A stretch of DNA of 64,000 nt from assembly GCA_947442105.1 (NCBI GenBank), contig CANEVH010000011.1:1-64000 (forward strand), read 5' to 3'. The DNA is from Comamonadaceae bacterium. Its GTDB lineage: Bacteria > Pseudomonadota > Gammaproteobacteria > Burkholderiales > Burkholderiaceae_C. Below, one piece after another: positions 52,315 through 61,638 of this stretch; position 1 is the first letter of the stretch; the number at the start of each line of letters is the position of its first letter. The position numbers and the translations under genes were made by a program. Under the pieces are notes generated by a model. The model saw only the letters and a program-made list of their open reading frames with translations. It was not told where the DNA came from and searched no databases.

Positions 52315-52968
52315 TTAGCGGGCCAAAAAATCGGGCTGGCGGAACTTCATTTCCAGAAAGCGGCCGTTGCTCAGCAGCGCCTGTGCGTCGGCGCTGGCAA
52401 CATTGCGCACGATCTCGCGCATCTTTTCATCAAGCAAGGCCAGTTGCTCGGCCAGGAGTTGGCGTGCCGTCTTGCCGTCCTTTAGCGTGTGCGTCGTGCG
52501 AAAGACCGGCGGCAGTGCGACGTAGTTGGCCAGCGTTTCGGGCAGGTAGCGCAGCACGGTCTCGCGCACGGTGTACAGGTCCGCGTCTGTGCCGCGCGTG
52601 CCCACCAGGCGCGGCAGCACCTCGGCCACTGACGATTTCACGCTGTCCAGATGGCCGCGCATGTCTGGCGTCAAATGCGGCTGCGCGCGCACGACCACCG
52701 TGTCCAGGTGCTCTAGCGTCTGCTCCAGGGTCAGGCTGTCCTCAATGCGGCGTTCGATTTCGGGTGCACTGCCCAGGCTGCGGCCCAGCAGCCAGCCCAC
52801 GCCGTACAACCCGGCGGTGATGAACAGCCAACCCGGCCCGATAAGACCGGCGAAGAGCAGCACTGGCCCGGCCAAGGCCAGTGCGCAGCCGGCGATGTTG
52901 GCGTTGCCGTAGATGAAGAGCATCAGCCGCAGAGCCAGCGGTCGCCTGGCAGGCGAGACAGCGTTCAT
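52315..52968 (-). CDS. XpaC-like (5-bromo-4-chloroindolyl phosphate hydrolysis family) membrane protein
   Basis: Two N-terminal TM segments, cytosolic helical region; position after TelA gene; start overlaps upstream stop (ATGA). Confidence 0.65.
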   Translation of the reverse strand: MNAVSPARRPLALRLMLFIYGNANIAGCALALAGPVLLFAGLIGPGWLFITAGLYGVGWLLGRSLGSAPEIERRIEDSLTLEQTLEHLDTVVVRAQPHLTPDMRGHLDSVKSSVAEVLPRLVGTRGTDADLYTVRETVLRYLPETLANYVALPPVFRTTHTLKDGKTARQLLAEQLALLDEKMREIVRNVASADAQALLSNGRFLEMKFRQPDFLAR

Positions 52969-54566
52969 TGGTAGCCGCGAATGTCTTTGAAAACCAGGCT
53001 CAGCGCTGCCCGGCGACCGTCGAACACGCGCCCGCCGCTGAGCTGTGCCAGCGTGGCCATCTCGGTGTTGCTGGCCTCGCCAAAGAGGATGGGGAAGATG
53101 CGCACCGGCGTGCCGCTGCCCTGCTGCGACTGGAAGGCCGCCAGGTCTGGCCCTGCCGTGTTTTCGCCATCGGTCAGCAGCACCACGCTCACATAGCGCT
53201 CAGGATCCCGCTTTTGTTCGTCCGCTGCCAGCGCTTGTGCCTCCAGAAGAGCGGCATAAATGCCGGTGCCACCATTGGCCCGCAAGCCATCGGCATAGGC
53301 CAGCACCTGCTTGCGTGCGGCCTCAAGCGAGCGCGGCTCGAAACCCACGCGCACGGGCGGCTCGACGCGGTCGGAGAAGGCGATCAGCACCACGTTCTCG
53401 CGGCTCTGGAAGCGCGTGTAGCGGGCGCTGGCACTGCTGGCGTCCGCGCCGGCCAGTATCTTCAGCGCGCCGCGCATGGCTTCTAGCCGCTCGCCCGCCA
53501 TGGAGCCGCTGATGTCGAGCACGAAAATCGACGTTGCCGGGCGCCGCCACACGCCCTGGTAGGCGCCCAGCACGGCGTCCACGACGTCGAGCCGGTTCGG
53601 GAAGGTGAGTTCGACCACGGCTGTTGTGGGCAGGCCAGCGCCCAAGGGCACATCGGCCACCGCCGGGCGCACAAATTCTTGGGCGCTTAGCTGGCGCTGC
53701 ACGTCGGGCGCTTTGAAGGCACCGACGAGCCGTGTGTAGTCGTCGCGACGCGCCTCGGCCAGCAGCATCAAGGGGTAGTCGGCCGAGATCACGCCGTCCT
53801 TGGGATAGATCAGCGTCAGCTTGTCGGCGGCGGCCAGCTTTTCGTTGGCGCGCAAGATGACGGCCTCGTAATTGACCATGGCGTCCAGCGCTGAGGGGTC
53901 CTTGACAAAGGCCTCGGCCAGCCAGCCCGAGCTGCCGGCGGTGAGCTTCTGGCCCGACAAGAAGGCCTTGAGCACGGCGCCGTCGACCTCCTGCACCGTC
54001 AGGTCCTCGGTCTTGCCAGCCACTGCGGAGGCGACGGCGAAGAGCGCGCTCATGCCGGTGTTGCTGCTGGTGGGGTTGGTCATGGCATAGCGCAGGCTGC
54101 CCTTGCCAGCGGCCTTGGCGATCTCGGCCCAGCTTGGCGCCTGGGTGGTCCAGCCCAGGGCTTGGGCCTTGGCCTCTTTGACGCCCAATGCAACCCGCGA
54201 ATAAAACAGTTTCTCGCGCGCCAGCGGCTTCGTGGTCAGCGCCAGTGAGGGGTAGGCCCCGTTGGCGGGCAGCATGGCGTCAAAGGCCTCACCGGCGTTG
54301 ACGCGCTCCACAATGTCCAGCGTGCCGGCGTAGCTCAAATGCAGGTCCAGGCCCACGCTGCTGGCTGCGGCCTTGAGCGCGGGCTCTAGGTCACGCACCT
54401 CAGAACCTGCCAGCACCTTGAATACCTTGGCCGCCGGTGCCGCAGCAGCCGGTGGCGCTTCTTGCTTTTTGCCGCAGGCGTTCAGGCCCAGAAGCATCGC
54501 CAGGCCGGCCGCCACCGCCAGGGCGCCCAGGCCACGGCGGCGGCGCAGCGCAAGCGCTGGTGTCAC
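52965..54566 (-). CDS. Lipoprotein with substrate-binding-protein-like domain plus VWA domain
   Basis: Lipobox LGLNACGKK; PBP-like VFKVLAGSEVRDLEPALKAAASSVGLDLHLSYAGTLDIVERVNAGEAFDAMLP; VWA MIDAS FVLDISGSMAGERLEAMRGAL; VVLLTDGENT. Confidence 0.88.
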   Translation of the reverse strand: MTPALALRRRRGLGALAVAAGLAMLLGLNACGKKQEAPPAAAAPAAKVFKVLAGSEVRDLEPALKAAASSVGLDLHLSYAGTLDIVERVNAGEAFDAMLPANGAYPSLALTTKPLAREKLFYSRVALGVKEAKAQALGWTTQAPSWAEIAKAAGKGSLRYAMTNPTSSNTGMSALFAVASAVAGKTEDLTVQEVDGAVLKAFLSGQKLTAGSSGWLAEAFVKDPSALDAMVNYEAVILRANEKLAAADKLTLIYPKDGVISADYPLMLLAEARRDDYTRLVGAFKAPDVQRQLSAQEFVRPAVADVPLGAGLPTTAVVELTFPNRLDVVDAVLGAYQGVWRRPATSIFVLDISGSMAGERLEAMRGALKILAGADASSASARYTRFQSRENVVLIAFSDRVEPPVRVGFEPRSLEAARKQVLAYADGLRANGGTGIYAALLEAQALAADEQKRDPERYVSVVLLTDGENTAGPDLAAFQSQQGSGTPVRIFPILFGEASNTEMATLAQLSGGRVFDGRRAALSLVFKDIRGYQ

Positions 54567-55792
54567 AGCCGCACCTCGGTGCTGGTGGACAAGGCCTGTG
54601 CGCTTTCCTGGCGTCGCACGCGGTCAAGGTAGGTGCGTGACTTGTCCAGTTCGCCGCTCAAGGTGTCCACAGTCGTCTGCATCGAACTCAGCGCCTTGGT
54701 CTTGAAGTCGGCAATCGCGTCCATGCTCTGGTAGACGTTGGCAAAGGCCAGCTGCAGCTTGGCGATGTCGATGGTGCTGCTGGCCGCCTGCGTGTGGATG
54801 GCCGTGCTCTGGTCGCGCAGCATTTCGCTGGTGCTGGCGATGAGGTTGCCGGTGGTGGTGTTGAGCGCGCTGATCTGGTCGAGCACCAGCTTCTGGTTGG
54901 CCAGGGCCTGGGCCACGATGACCGCAGTGCGCAGCGCCGACACGGTGGTGGTGGTGGCACGGTCCACGCCCTTCATCAGCTCCAGGTTGTTCTTGCGGAT
55001 CAGGTCCAGCGCCAGGTAGCCTTGGATATTGACCGCCATCTGCGTCAACAGGTCGGTGACCTTCTGGCGGGTGTAGAACAGCATTTCTTCGCGCACCACG
55101 CGCGCCTTCTCGGGGTCGGACGCCTCCAGAGCCACTGCGCGCGCAGCAAGCTCGCCGTCCAGCTTTTTGCCAATGTGGATGTACTTCTCCAGCCGCTCCA
55201 TCAGGCCCCAGAGGTTGGCTTTTTCCGTCTCGATGGCGGCGTTGTCGCGCAGCAGCTCGTCCTTGCCGCGCTTGAGCGACTCAATAATGGCGTTGAGGTG
55301 CGCCTGGCTGCTCTGGTACTTGTCAAAGTAGTCGACCAGCTTGTTGCCCATGGGGATGAAGCCCAGCAGCTTGCGCGCCGAGAACAAGTCGCCCTGGCGC
55401 GAGGGGTCTAGGGCCTCGATTTGGCGGCGCAGGTCGACCAGGCCCTTGCCGATTTCGGCGCCCTTGTCGAACAGACCGTTCTCCAGCGACTTCACGGGCC
55501 TCTCCAGCATGCGGTTGGACACCGAGGCCGATGCCTCAATGTCCTTCACGCCCATGCTGTGGATGCGCTCCACGGCCTCCTTGAACTTCGGGTCTTGGCT
55601 GTCGTGCGCGGTAATGTCGTCGATGAACTGGCGCACCTGCGTGTCCAGCGCATTCACATCCTCGGCCTTCAAGCGCACGCGGCCGCTGGCAGATTCCACG
55701 GGCACAGCCGCCACGGCGGCAGGCGGCTCCAGCGTAAAGCTCTGCGGCGGCGTGAGTTCGGTGGCCACAGGCGGGGTGAGCGGTGTGTTCAT
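54563..55792 (-). CDS. Toxic anion resistance protein TelA family
   Basis: SLENGLFDKGAEIGKGLVDLRRQIEALDPSR...GNKLVDYFDKYQSSQAHLNAIIESLKRGKDELLRDNAAIETEK. Confidence 0.9.
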   Translation of the reverse strand: MNTPLTPPVATELTPPQSFTLEPPAAVAAVPVESASGRVRLKAEDVNALDTQVRQFIDDITAHDSQDPKFKEAVERIHSMGVKDIEASASVSNRMLERPVKSLENGLFDKGAEIGKGLVDLRRQIEALDPSRQGDLFSARKLLGFIPMGNKLVDYFDKYQSSQAHLNAIIESLKRGKDELLRDNAAIETEKANLWGLMERLEKYIHIGKKLDGELAARAVALEASDPEKARVVREEMLFYTRQKVTDLLTQMAVNIQGYLALDLIRKNNLELMKGVDRATTTTVSALRTAVIVAQALANQKLVLDQISALNTTTGNLIASTSEMLRDQSTAIHTQAASSTIDIAKLQLAFANVYQSMDAIADFKTKALSSMQTTVDTLSGELDKSRTYLDRVRRQESAQALSTSTEVRL

Positions 55793-55802
55793 GGGGGTGT
55801 CC

Positions 55803-56993
55803 TTACTTGAAGCGGGCCTCAATGGCCACAGTCATGCGTTCCAGCCACTCGTAGCTGGGCGGGTCGATCACGTCGACGAGCACCTCGGGCACGGCAATGC
55901 CGCGCTGCGCCCACAACTCGGGGCCGCGCTGCTCGCCGCCGGTGCGGTAGCCGTACTCGTGGGCCAGGGCGCGCAGGACCGGGTCGTTTTCGAGCACCGT
56001 GCCCAGGCGTACGCCTGCGGGCGTGTAGGGCACCAGCACATGCTTGGAATACACGGTGGGCTTGGGGTACATCACGACCATGCCGCCCGCGTCATTGCTC
56101 TTGAATTTGTCTGGGTGCTTGAGCCAGAACTCGATCAGCTGCGACTCGTAGGCCATGAGCAGCGGCGCCTTGCCCATGCCCAGCGCCAGGTAGTCCTCGA
56201 AAGGCCCGGCCGAGGACTGTTCTTGGAAGCCCTGGCGCAGGAAAAGCGGCGCCACCACCGGCAGCACGCGGTCGACGTCCTCTTGGCTTTGCACGATCTG
56301 CTGCTTGTTGGCCAGGTAGCTGGCCAGCGCCAGGTACATGGCTGCACTGTTGGAGGTGCGCACGTCGGTAGAGTTGACGAGCACGGCCTTGCTGGTGGCG
56401 AAGGCCTCGCTTTTTTTGAGCTCGCGCCAGCGTGTGCCCTTGTCCACCAGCGCCATCAGGGCAGGCAGGTCAACGACGTAGTAGACGTCGCCCTGGCGTT
56501 CGGCGATGCCGTTAGCCACCAAGATTTCCGCGATGGGTCGCCAACTGGCAAACACCATGGGCGTGTAAAAAGGGTTGAAGACGGCAGCCGCCTTGGCCTG
56601 TGCCTTCAGCTGCGCAGCCGCTGGCGCGCCTGAGGGGAAGCCGAAGTCGTACTTGCTGGCGTCATAGCGGGCGGCAATGGCGCGGGAACCGGCTTTTTCG
56701 ACGCTAACGGTAATACCCTGCGCGGCCAGGGCTTTGACGACGCGCGGGTCGGCAAAGTAGGCCTCTTTCTCGGAGCCGATAAGCCCGCGCACGCTCACCT
56801 GACGGGCTGCTTCTAGCTTGGCAGTCTGCTGCGCCGTGCGTTCGTCGACCACACGGCTATTGGAATACCAGATACCGCCCGCCACGCCACCGAGCAGCAG
56901 CAAAGCGAGGGTGGGAGCTAGCAACTTTCGAACTTCCAAGAACGCTCTCCTTGTGGGCTGCGGCACAGGCTTGCGGGCGGACCTCGCAAACAA
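55803..56993 (-). CDS. Membrane-anchored substrate-binding-protein-like protein
   Basis: N-terminal TM anchor LLAPTLALLLLGGVAGGIWYSNSR; VRGLIGSEKEAYFADPRVVKALAAQGITVSVEKAGSRAIA...YDFGFPSGAPAA. Confidence 0.75.
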   Translation of the reverse strand: MFARSARKPVPQPTRRAFLEVRKLLAPTLALLLLGGVAGGIWYSNSRVVDERTAQQTAKLEAARQVSVRGLIGSEKEAYFADPRVVKALAAQGITVSVEKAGSRAIAARYDASKYDFGFPSGAPAAAQLKAQAKAAAVFNPFYTPMVFASWRPIAEILVANGIAERQGDVYYVVDLPALMALVDKGTRWRELKKSEAFATSKAVLVNSTDVRTSNSAAMYLALASYLANKQQIVQSQEDVDRVLPVVAPLFLRQGFQEQSSAGPFEDYLALGMGKAPLLMAYESQLIEFWLKHPDKFKSNDAGGMVVMYPKPTVYSKHVLVPYTPAGVRLGTVLENDPVLRALAHEYGYRTGGEQRGPELWAQRGIAVPEVLVDVIDPPSYEWLERMTVAIEARFK

Positions 56994-57091
56994 ACCTCTC
57001 TTGAATCAGTTTATCAGTAGCTTATGGAGGCGAGATGATGTGGCGAGATGATCAACCGGCTTCGCTCTGCCTGCGTCAAAACGGGGCGAGG

Positions 57092-57358
57092 TCAGCATGT
57101 ACCGTCTAAATGTTGTTGAACACCCGGCGGTGCGGCACTTCGCAAAAAGTCGGCCAGCCTTTTCCCCGCTTCGTCCTTGAACTCTGCGCCCTGGCCCTCC
57201 ATGGGAAGCACGCTCGCCATTCGGTCCATGCGAAAGCTGCGAAACCCCTCACGCACTTCGCACCACGCGGCCAAAGTCCAGACTTTTCCCCAATAAAAGC
57301 AGCCCAGTGGCCGCACAAGGCGCAGCGTTACACGGTCAGCTGCATCCTTGTACTGCAC
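57092..57358 (-). pseudogene. Truncated WYL-domain (YafY-type) transcriptional regulator, C-terminal fragment
   Basis: VQYKDAADRVTLRLVRPLGCFYWGKVWTLAAWCEVREGFRSFRMDRM; N-terminal HTH part not found upstream. Confidence 0.7.
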
Positions 57359-57534
57359 ATGGACCTTGCGGTGTGCTTGTACCGCTTCGCTTCCGCATGC
57401 GCATCGGAATCGTCAGCGGCCCGTCGTTCACCGCTTGCACCTGCGCGTCCTCCGTACCGCAAGGGGCTTGAAAGCGCACTGATTTATGCGTTGGTGTGCG
57501 CGCTGGTTTGTGCCTTATGCCGACACGCAGCCAT

Positions 57535-57900
57535 GCCCTCTTCAGGCAAAAAACGATGCAAGTACCACTGCGCCTTCGCCTGCGGCATCTCCTGCGCAGC
57601 GTCCTGTCTCGCCTCCAGGTCACCCTTGCCGCCGCTGCCCTGCTTGCTTCCCAGCCGGTCGCAATAAATCCACAACAGGCCGTGGCGCTAGCTGCGGGCG
57701 ATGAAGTAGTCGCGCAGCGCTGGGGCTTCGCCTTCTAGCCAACCCGCCTCCAGCCGCTGCGGGCCTACCAACAGGGCCAGCGGGCCGTGGAATTGGGGTT
57801 GGGCGTGTTGCACCAGCAGGCTTTACGGAGTAGCCAGCAGCCAGCTGGGGTAGAGCGCGCCGGGCGCGGGCGATGACGGCAAGTCGGCAATGGGGCTGGC
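57535..57900 (-). pseudogene. imuB: Decayed imuB C-terminal fragment 2 with two in-frame stops
   Basis: Reverse-strand SPIADLPSSPAPGALYPSWLLATP*SLLVQHAQPQFHGPLALLVGPQRLEAGWLEGEAPALRDYFIARS*RHGLLWIYCDRLGSKQG...QWYLHRFLPEEG. Confidence 0.8.
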
Positions 57901-58179
57901 CACTGGGGCCGCACCCCGCGTGCCCTTGTGCTTGACCCGCTCCAGTGCGCATGGAATTGCTCCTGTCACCGACAGTAGGGCGCTCCACCTTGCAGCGAAC
58001 AGCAGTAGCGCCTTGCCGGTTCAATTGGTACGAGACCTAGTCGGCACCGGGCACCCGCATGTGGGAGTGCCATACTTGGCGAATGCGCGTCTTTACAGTT
58101 AAGGAACGCATTATTTTCATGATTTAGACGGTTTGTCGCGCCTAATCAGAACAATCAACCTTGAATCGAGTTCTCCTGC

Positions 58180-59355
58180 ATGAAACTTTCAACGCTCGCT
58201 GCCATTGCTATCGCCCTGGGTGTGTCCACCTGGGCCCAAGCCGACTGGTCGCAGACCCAAAACGAAGCCAAAGGCCAAAAGGTGTATTTCAATGCCTGGG
58301 GTGGCAGCGAGGCGACCAACGCCTACATCGCTTGGGCCGCCAAAGAAGCCAAAACCCGTTATGGCGTTGACGTGCGGCACGTCAAAATCACGGATGCCGC
58401 CGAGGTCGTTAAGCGGGTGCAAACTGAGGTGGCTGCCGGGCGCACCGGTGACGGCTCTGTGGACCTGATGTGGGTCAATGGAGAAAACTTCCGCAAGCTC
58501 AAAAACGGTGGCTTGCTGTTTGGTCCGTGGGCGCAAAACCTGCCGAACTGGGACCTCGTGGATTTGAACAAGCCCGTGCGCACCGACTTCTCGGTGCCCA
58601 CCGAAGGCTATGAGTCGCCCTGGGGCACAGCGCAACTCACCTTTATTGCTGACCGCGCCAAAACACCCACACCCCCGCGCTCTGCAGCCGATTTGCTGGC
58701 GTTTGCCAAAGCCCATCCGGGGCGTGTCAGCTACCCCAAACCGCCTGACTTCCATGGGACGACTTTCGTCAAGCAAATGCTGCTGGAGCTGGCGCCCAAC
58801 AAAGCCGCATTGCAACAAGCCGTCACCCCCGCAGCGTTCGTTACCGCAACGCAGCCGCTGTGGGCTTATTTGGACCAGTTGCACCCCAGCCTGTGGCGCA
58901 ATGGCACAACGTTCCCGGCCAGCGCAGCCGAGATGCACCGCATGCTGGGTGATGGTGAACTCAAAATGTCGATCACTTTCAACCCCAACGAAGCGGCCAA
59001 TCTGATTGCCAGCAAACAACTGCCGGCCACTGCCTACAGTTTTGGATTTACAGGCGGAACCATCGGGAACGTTCATTTTGTGGCGATACCTGTAAACGCA
59101 CGCGCCAAGGCGGGGGCAGAGGTGTTTGCCAACTTCCTGCTCTCTGCTGAGGCACAAACCCGCAAGGCCGATATCAGCGTATGGGGCGATGGCACGGTTT
59201 TGGATATCAACAAACTTCCGGCGGCCTCGCAAGCCCTGATTCGCAAAACCGCACCCGGCGCCTTGAATGAGGCGGTACCGACCTTGCCTGAACCACACGC
59301 CAGCTGGGTAGAGGCCTTGGAGGCCGAGTGGCTCAAGCGCTACGGCTCGCGCTAG
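58180..59355 (+). CDS. ABC transporter substrate-binding protein (YnjB-like)
   Basis: Signal peptide; VYFNAWGGSEATNAYIAWAAKEAKTRYGVDVRHVKITDAAEVVKRVQTEVAAGR; LMWVNGENF. Confidence 0.88.
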   Translation: MKLSTLAAIAIALGVSTWAQADWSQTQNEAKGQKVYFNAWGGSEATNAYIAWAAKEAKTRYGVDVRHVKITDAAEVVKRVQTEVAAGRTGDGSVDLMWVNGENFRKLKNGGLLFGPWAQNLPNWDLVDLNKPVRTDFSVPTEGYESPWGTAQLTFIADRAKTPTPPRSAADLLAFAKAHPGRVSYPKPPDFHGTTFVKQMLLELAPNKAALQQAVTPAAFVTATQPLWAYLDQLHPSLWRNGTTFPASAAEMHRMLGDGELKMSITFNPNEAANLIASKQLPATAYSFGFTGGTIGNVHFVAIPVNARAKAGAEVFANFLLSAEAQTRKADISVWGDGTVLDINKLPAASQALIRKTAPGALNEAVPTLPEPHASWVEALEAEWLKRYGSR

Positions 59356-60989
59356 AGCGAAATTTGCCCAAGCCCCCTGGCAGCCGCGCTGGGCTGCCCT
59401 GGCGATGGCTGTCTGCTCTTCCGGTCTTGCTGATCTTTGGCCCCGTGCTGCCGGGGCTTTATTGGGCCGTAAATCCGGCCTTAGACCCTGCGGTTTGGCA
59501 ATCCCTGTGGTTTGACGGACAGTGGGTGCAGGCCTTGCGCTCAACCCTGGTCTCCAGTGTTATCGGCACGGTGCTGGCGTGCGGCATAGCGGGCTTGCTG
59601 GCCACGCTGCATTATCCAAGTCAGTTATGGATGTCGCTCCAGCGACGCTTGCCGCTGCTGCTGTCCGTGCCGCACGCTGCCTTTGCCCTTGGCTTGTTTT
59701 TCTTGATCGCGCCTTCCGGTTGGTTGGCAAGGGCTGTTGCCCATTTCGCGCAATGGACCAGCCCACCCGATTGGGTCACAGTGCAAGACCCCTATGGCCT
59801 GAGCCTGGCCTTGGCACTGGCTATCAAAGAAAGCTGGTTCTTGCTGTGGGTGCTAGCGGCGGTATTGGGTGAGCAAGCCGTCTCACGCCAGATGGTCATG
59901 GGCCGCTCCTTGGGCTACAGCCGCACGCAAACCTGGCGCTTGGTTGTGTGGCCGCAGTTGCTACCGCGCTTGAAGTGGCCGGTGATGGCAGTGTTTGCTT
60001 ACGGTCTTTCAGTGGTGGACATGGCCATCATTCTGGGACCCGGCACACCACCGACTTTGGCAGTTTTGATCTGGCGCTGGTTGACCGACCCCGACCCCGC
60101 CCTGCAAGCACGTGGCAGCGCGGCGTCCCTGATTCTGTTGACTGTGATGCTGGCTTGCGCTCTGGCGGTGCGCGGTCTCGCGTGGCTAATGAAACTGCAT
60201 CGGCCTTATCCGACGGGGCAGCGCAAGCCTGCTGCAAGTCCGCGTTGGCCCAGGGTGCACACCCCCCTTTTTTTGCTCGGCTATGCGGTGATGGCTGTGT
60301 TGCTGCTTTGGTCTGTGGCGCAGGAATGGTTTTTTCCGGCACTGCTGCCTGCCGCCGTATCGTTAGAGACTTGGCAACAGGCTGATGGGGCACCGTTTTG
60401 GACGACTTTGTGGCTGGCCCTGGCAGCGAGCTTGCTGTGTTTGCCTGCGGTGCTGGTTTGGCTGGAATGGGGGCCCAAGCGGCTGAACGCGCTGCTGTAC
60501 CTGCCACTGATCGTGCCGGCCTTGCCATTGGTCGCCGGACAATATGCTGCTTTGCTGCATGTGCATTTGGACGGCACCGCTGTCGCGCTGGTCTGGAGCC
60601 ACCTGCTGTGGGTGCTGCCTTATATGATGCTCACACTCATCGGGCCCTATCGGGCGTTTGATCCGCGCCTGATGACCATTGCTCGGGCCTTAGGATATTC
60701 GCCTTGGAAGGCCTGCTTGGCCGTGAAGTGGCCCGTGCTCTTGCGCCCTATTTTGGCGACGCTGGCGCTTGGTTTTGCAGTAAGCGTGGCGCAATACCTG
60801 CCCACCCTGTTTGCCGGGGGCGGTCGTTTCACCACGGTCACGACCGAAGCGGTGGCACTGAGTGCCGGCGGCAACCGGCGGGTGTTAGCGGTGCAGGCAT
60901 TGCTGCAAATCGCCTTACCCATGGCGGCCTTTGGCTTGGCGGCGGTCGCCACACACTGGCTTGGGCGACATCGAAAAGGATTGCGTTGA
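59328..60989 (+). CDS. ABC transporter permease (YnjC-like, double permease)
   Basis: Many TM segments; two binding-protein-dependent transport domains (SRQMVMGRSLGYSRTQTWRLVVWPQL; LMTIARALGYSPWKACLAVKWPVLLRPI). Confidence 0.88.
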   Translation: MAQALRLALERNLPKPPGSRAGLPWRWLSALPVLLIFGPVLPGLYWAVNPALDPAVWQSLWFDGQWVQALRSTLVSSVIGTVLACGIAGLLATLHYPSQLWMSLQRRLPLLLSVPHAAFALGLFFLIAPSGWLARAVAHFAQWTSPPDWVTVQDPYGLSLALALAIKESWFLLWVLAAVLGEQAVSRQMVMGRSLGYSRTQTWRLVVWPQLLPRLKWPVMAVFAYGLSVVDMAIILGPGTPPTLAVLIWRWLTDPDPALQARGSAASLILLTVMLACALAVRGLAWLMKLHRPYPTGQRKPAASPRWPRVHTPLFLLGYAVMAVLLLWSVAQEWFFPALLPAAVSLETWQQADGAPFWTTLWLALAASLLCLPAVLVWLEWGPKRLNALLYLPLIVPALPLVAGQYAALLHVHLDGTAVALVWSHLLWVLPYMMLTLIGPYRAFDPRLMTIARALGYSPWKACLAVKWPVLLRPILATLALGFAVSVAQYLPTLFAGGGRFTTVTTEAVALSAGGNRRVLAVQALLQIALPMAAFGLAAVATHWLGRHRKGLR

Positions 60990-60990
60990 C

Positions 60991-61638
60991 ATGCTGAACA
61001 TCAAAAACCTGACGATCTCGAACGCGGAGAAGAATCTTTTTTCAGACTTGTCGCTGGCCCTCAACCCCGGCGAGGTCGTGACCCTTACCGGCGTGTCCGG
61101 CTCCGGTAAATCGACGCTCTTGAACTGGGTGATCGGCGACCTGGACCCCAGCTTTTCTGCCACTGGCGAGCTGTGGCTCAACCAGGTGCGATGCGACACC
61201 TTGCCCGTTGAGGCGCGCCGCATCGGCCTTTTGTTTCAGGATGACTTGCTGTTTCCCCATTTAAGTGTGGGGCAAAACCTGGCTTTTGCACTGCCTGCCC
61301 GGTTCAGGGATGGCAAAGCACGCCGACAGCGCGTGGAGCAAACTCTGTCAAATATTGGCCTGGATGGTTTTCATGACCGCGACCCGGCCACGCTGTCTGG
61401 TGGCCAGCGGGCGCGGGTCAGCCTGATGCGCACGCTGCTGGCCGAACCTTTGGCGCTCTTGCTGGACGAGCCGTTTTCCAAGTTGGACGCGGTGTTGCGC
61501 ACCCAGTTTCGCGCCTTTGTGTTCGAGCAAATTGAACATCAAAACATTCCGACCTTGCTGGTCACCCATGACCCGGCCGATGTGCCACAGGCTGGACGGG
61601 TGATCGAAATCAGTGATTGGCAGCACATCCATGTTTGA
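60991..61638 (+). CDS. ABC transporter ATP-binding protein (YnjD-like)
   Basis: VVTLTGVSGSGKSTLLNWVIGDLDPSFSATGELWLN; LSGGQRARVSLMRTLLAEPLALLLDEPFSKLD. Confidence 0.92.
   Translation: MLNIKNLTISNAEKNLFSDLSLALNPGEVVTLTGVSGSGKSTLLNWVIGDLDPSFSATGELWLNQVRCDTLPVEARRIGLLFQDDLLFPHLSVGQNLAFALPARFRDGKARRQRVEQTLSNIGLDGFHDRDPATLSGGQRARVSLMRTLLAEPLALLLDEPFSKLDAVLRTQFRAFVFEQIEHQNIPTLLVTHDPADVPQAGRVIEISDWQHIHV

Noticed and set aside
58189-59544. 451-aa minus-strand ORF opposite the ynjB-like gene
   Set aside because: The + strand product has a signal peptide and recognisable binding-protein features; the antisense is a ghost.
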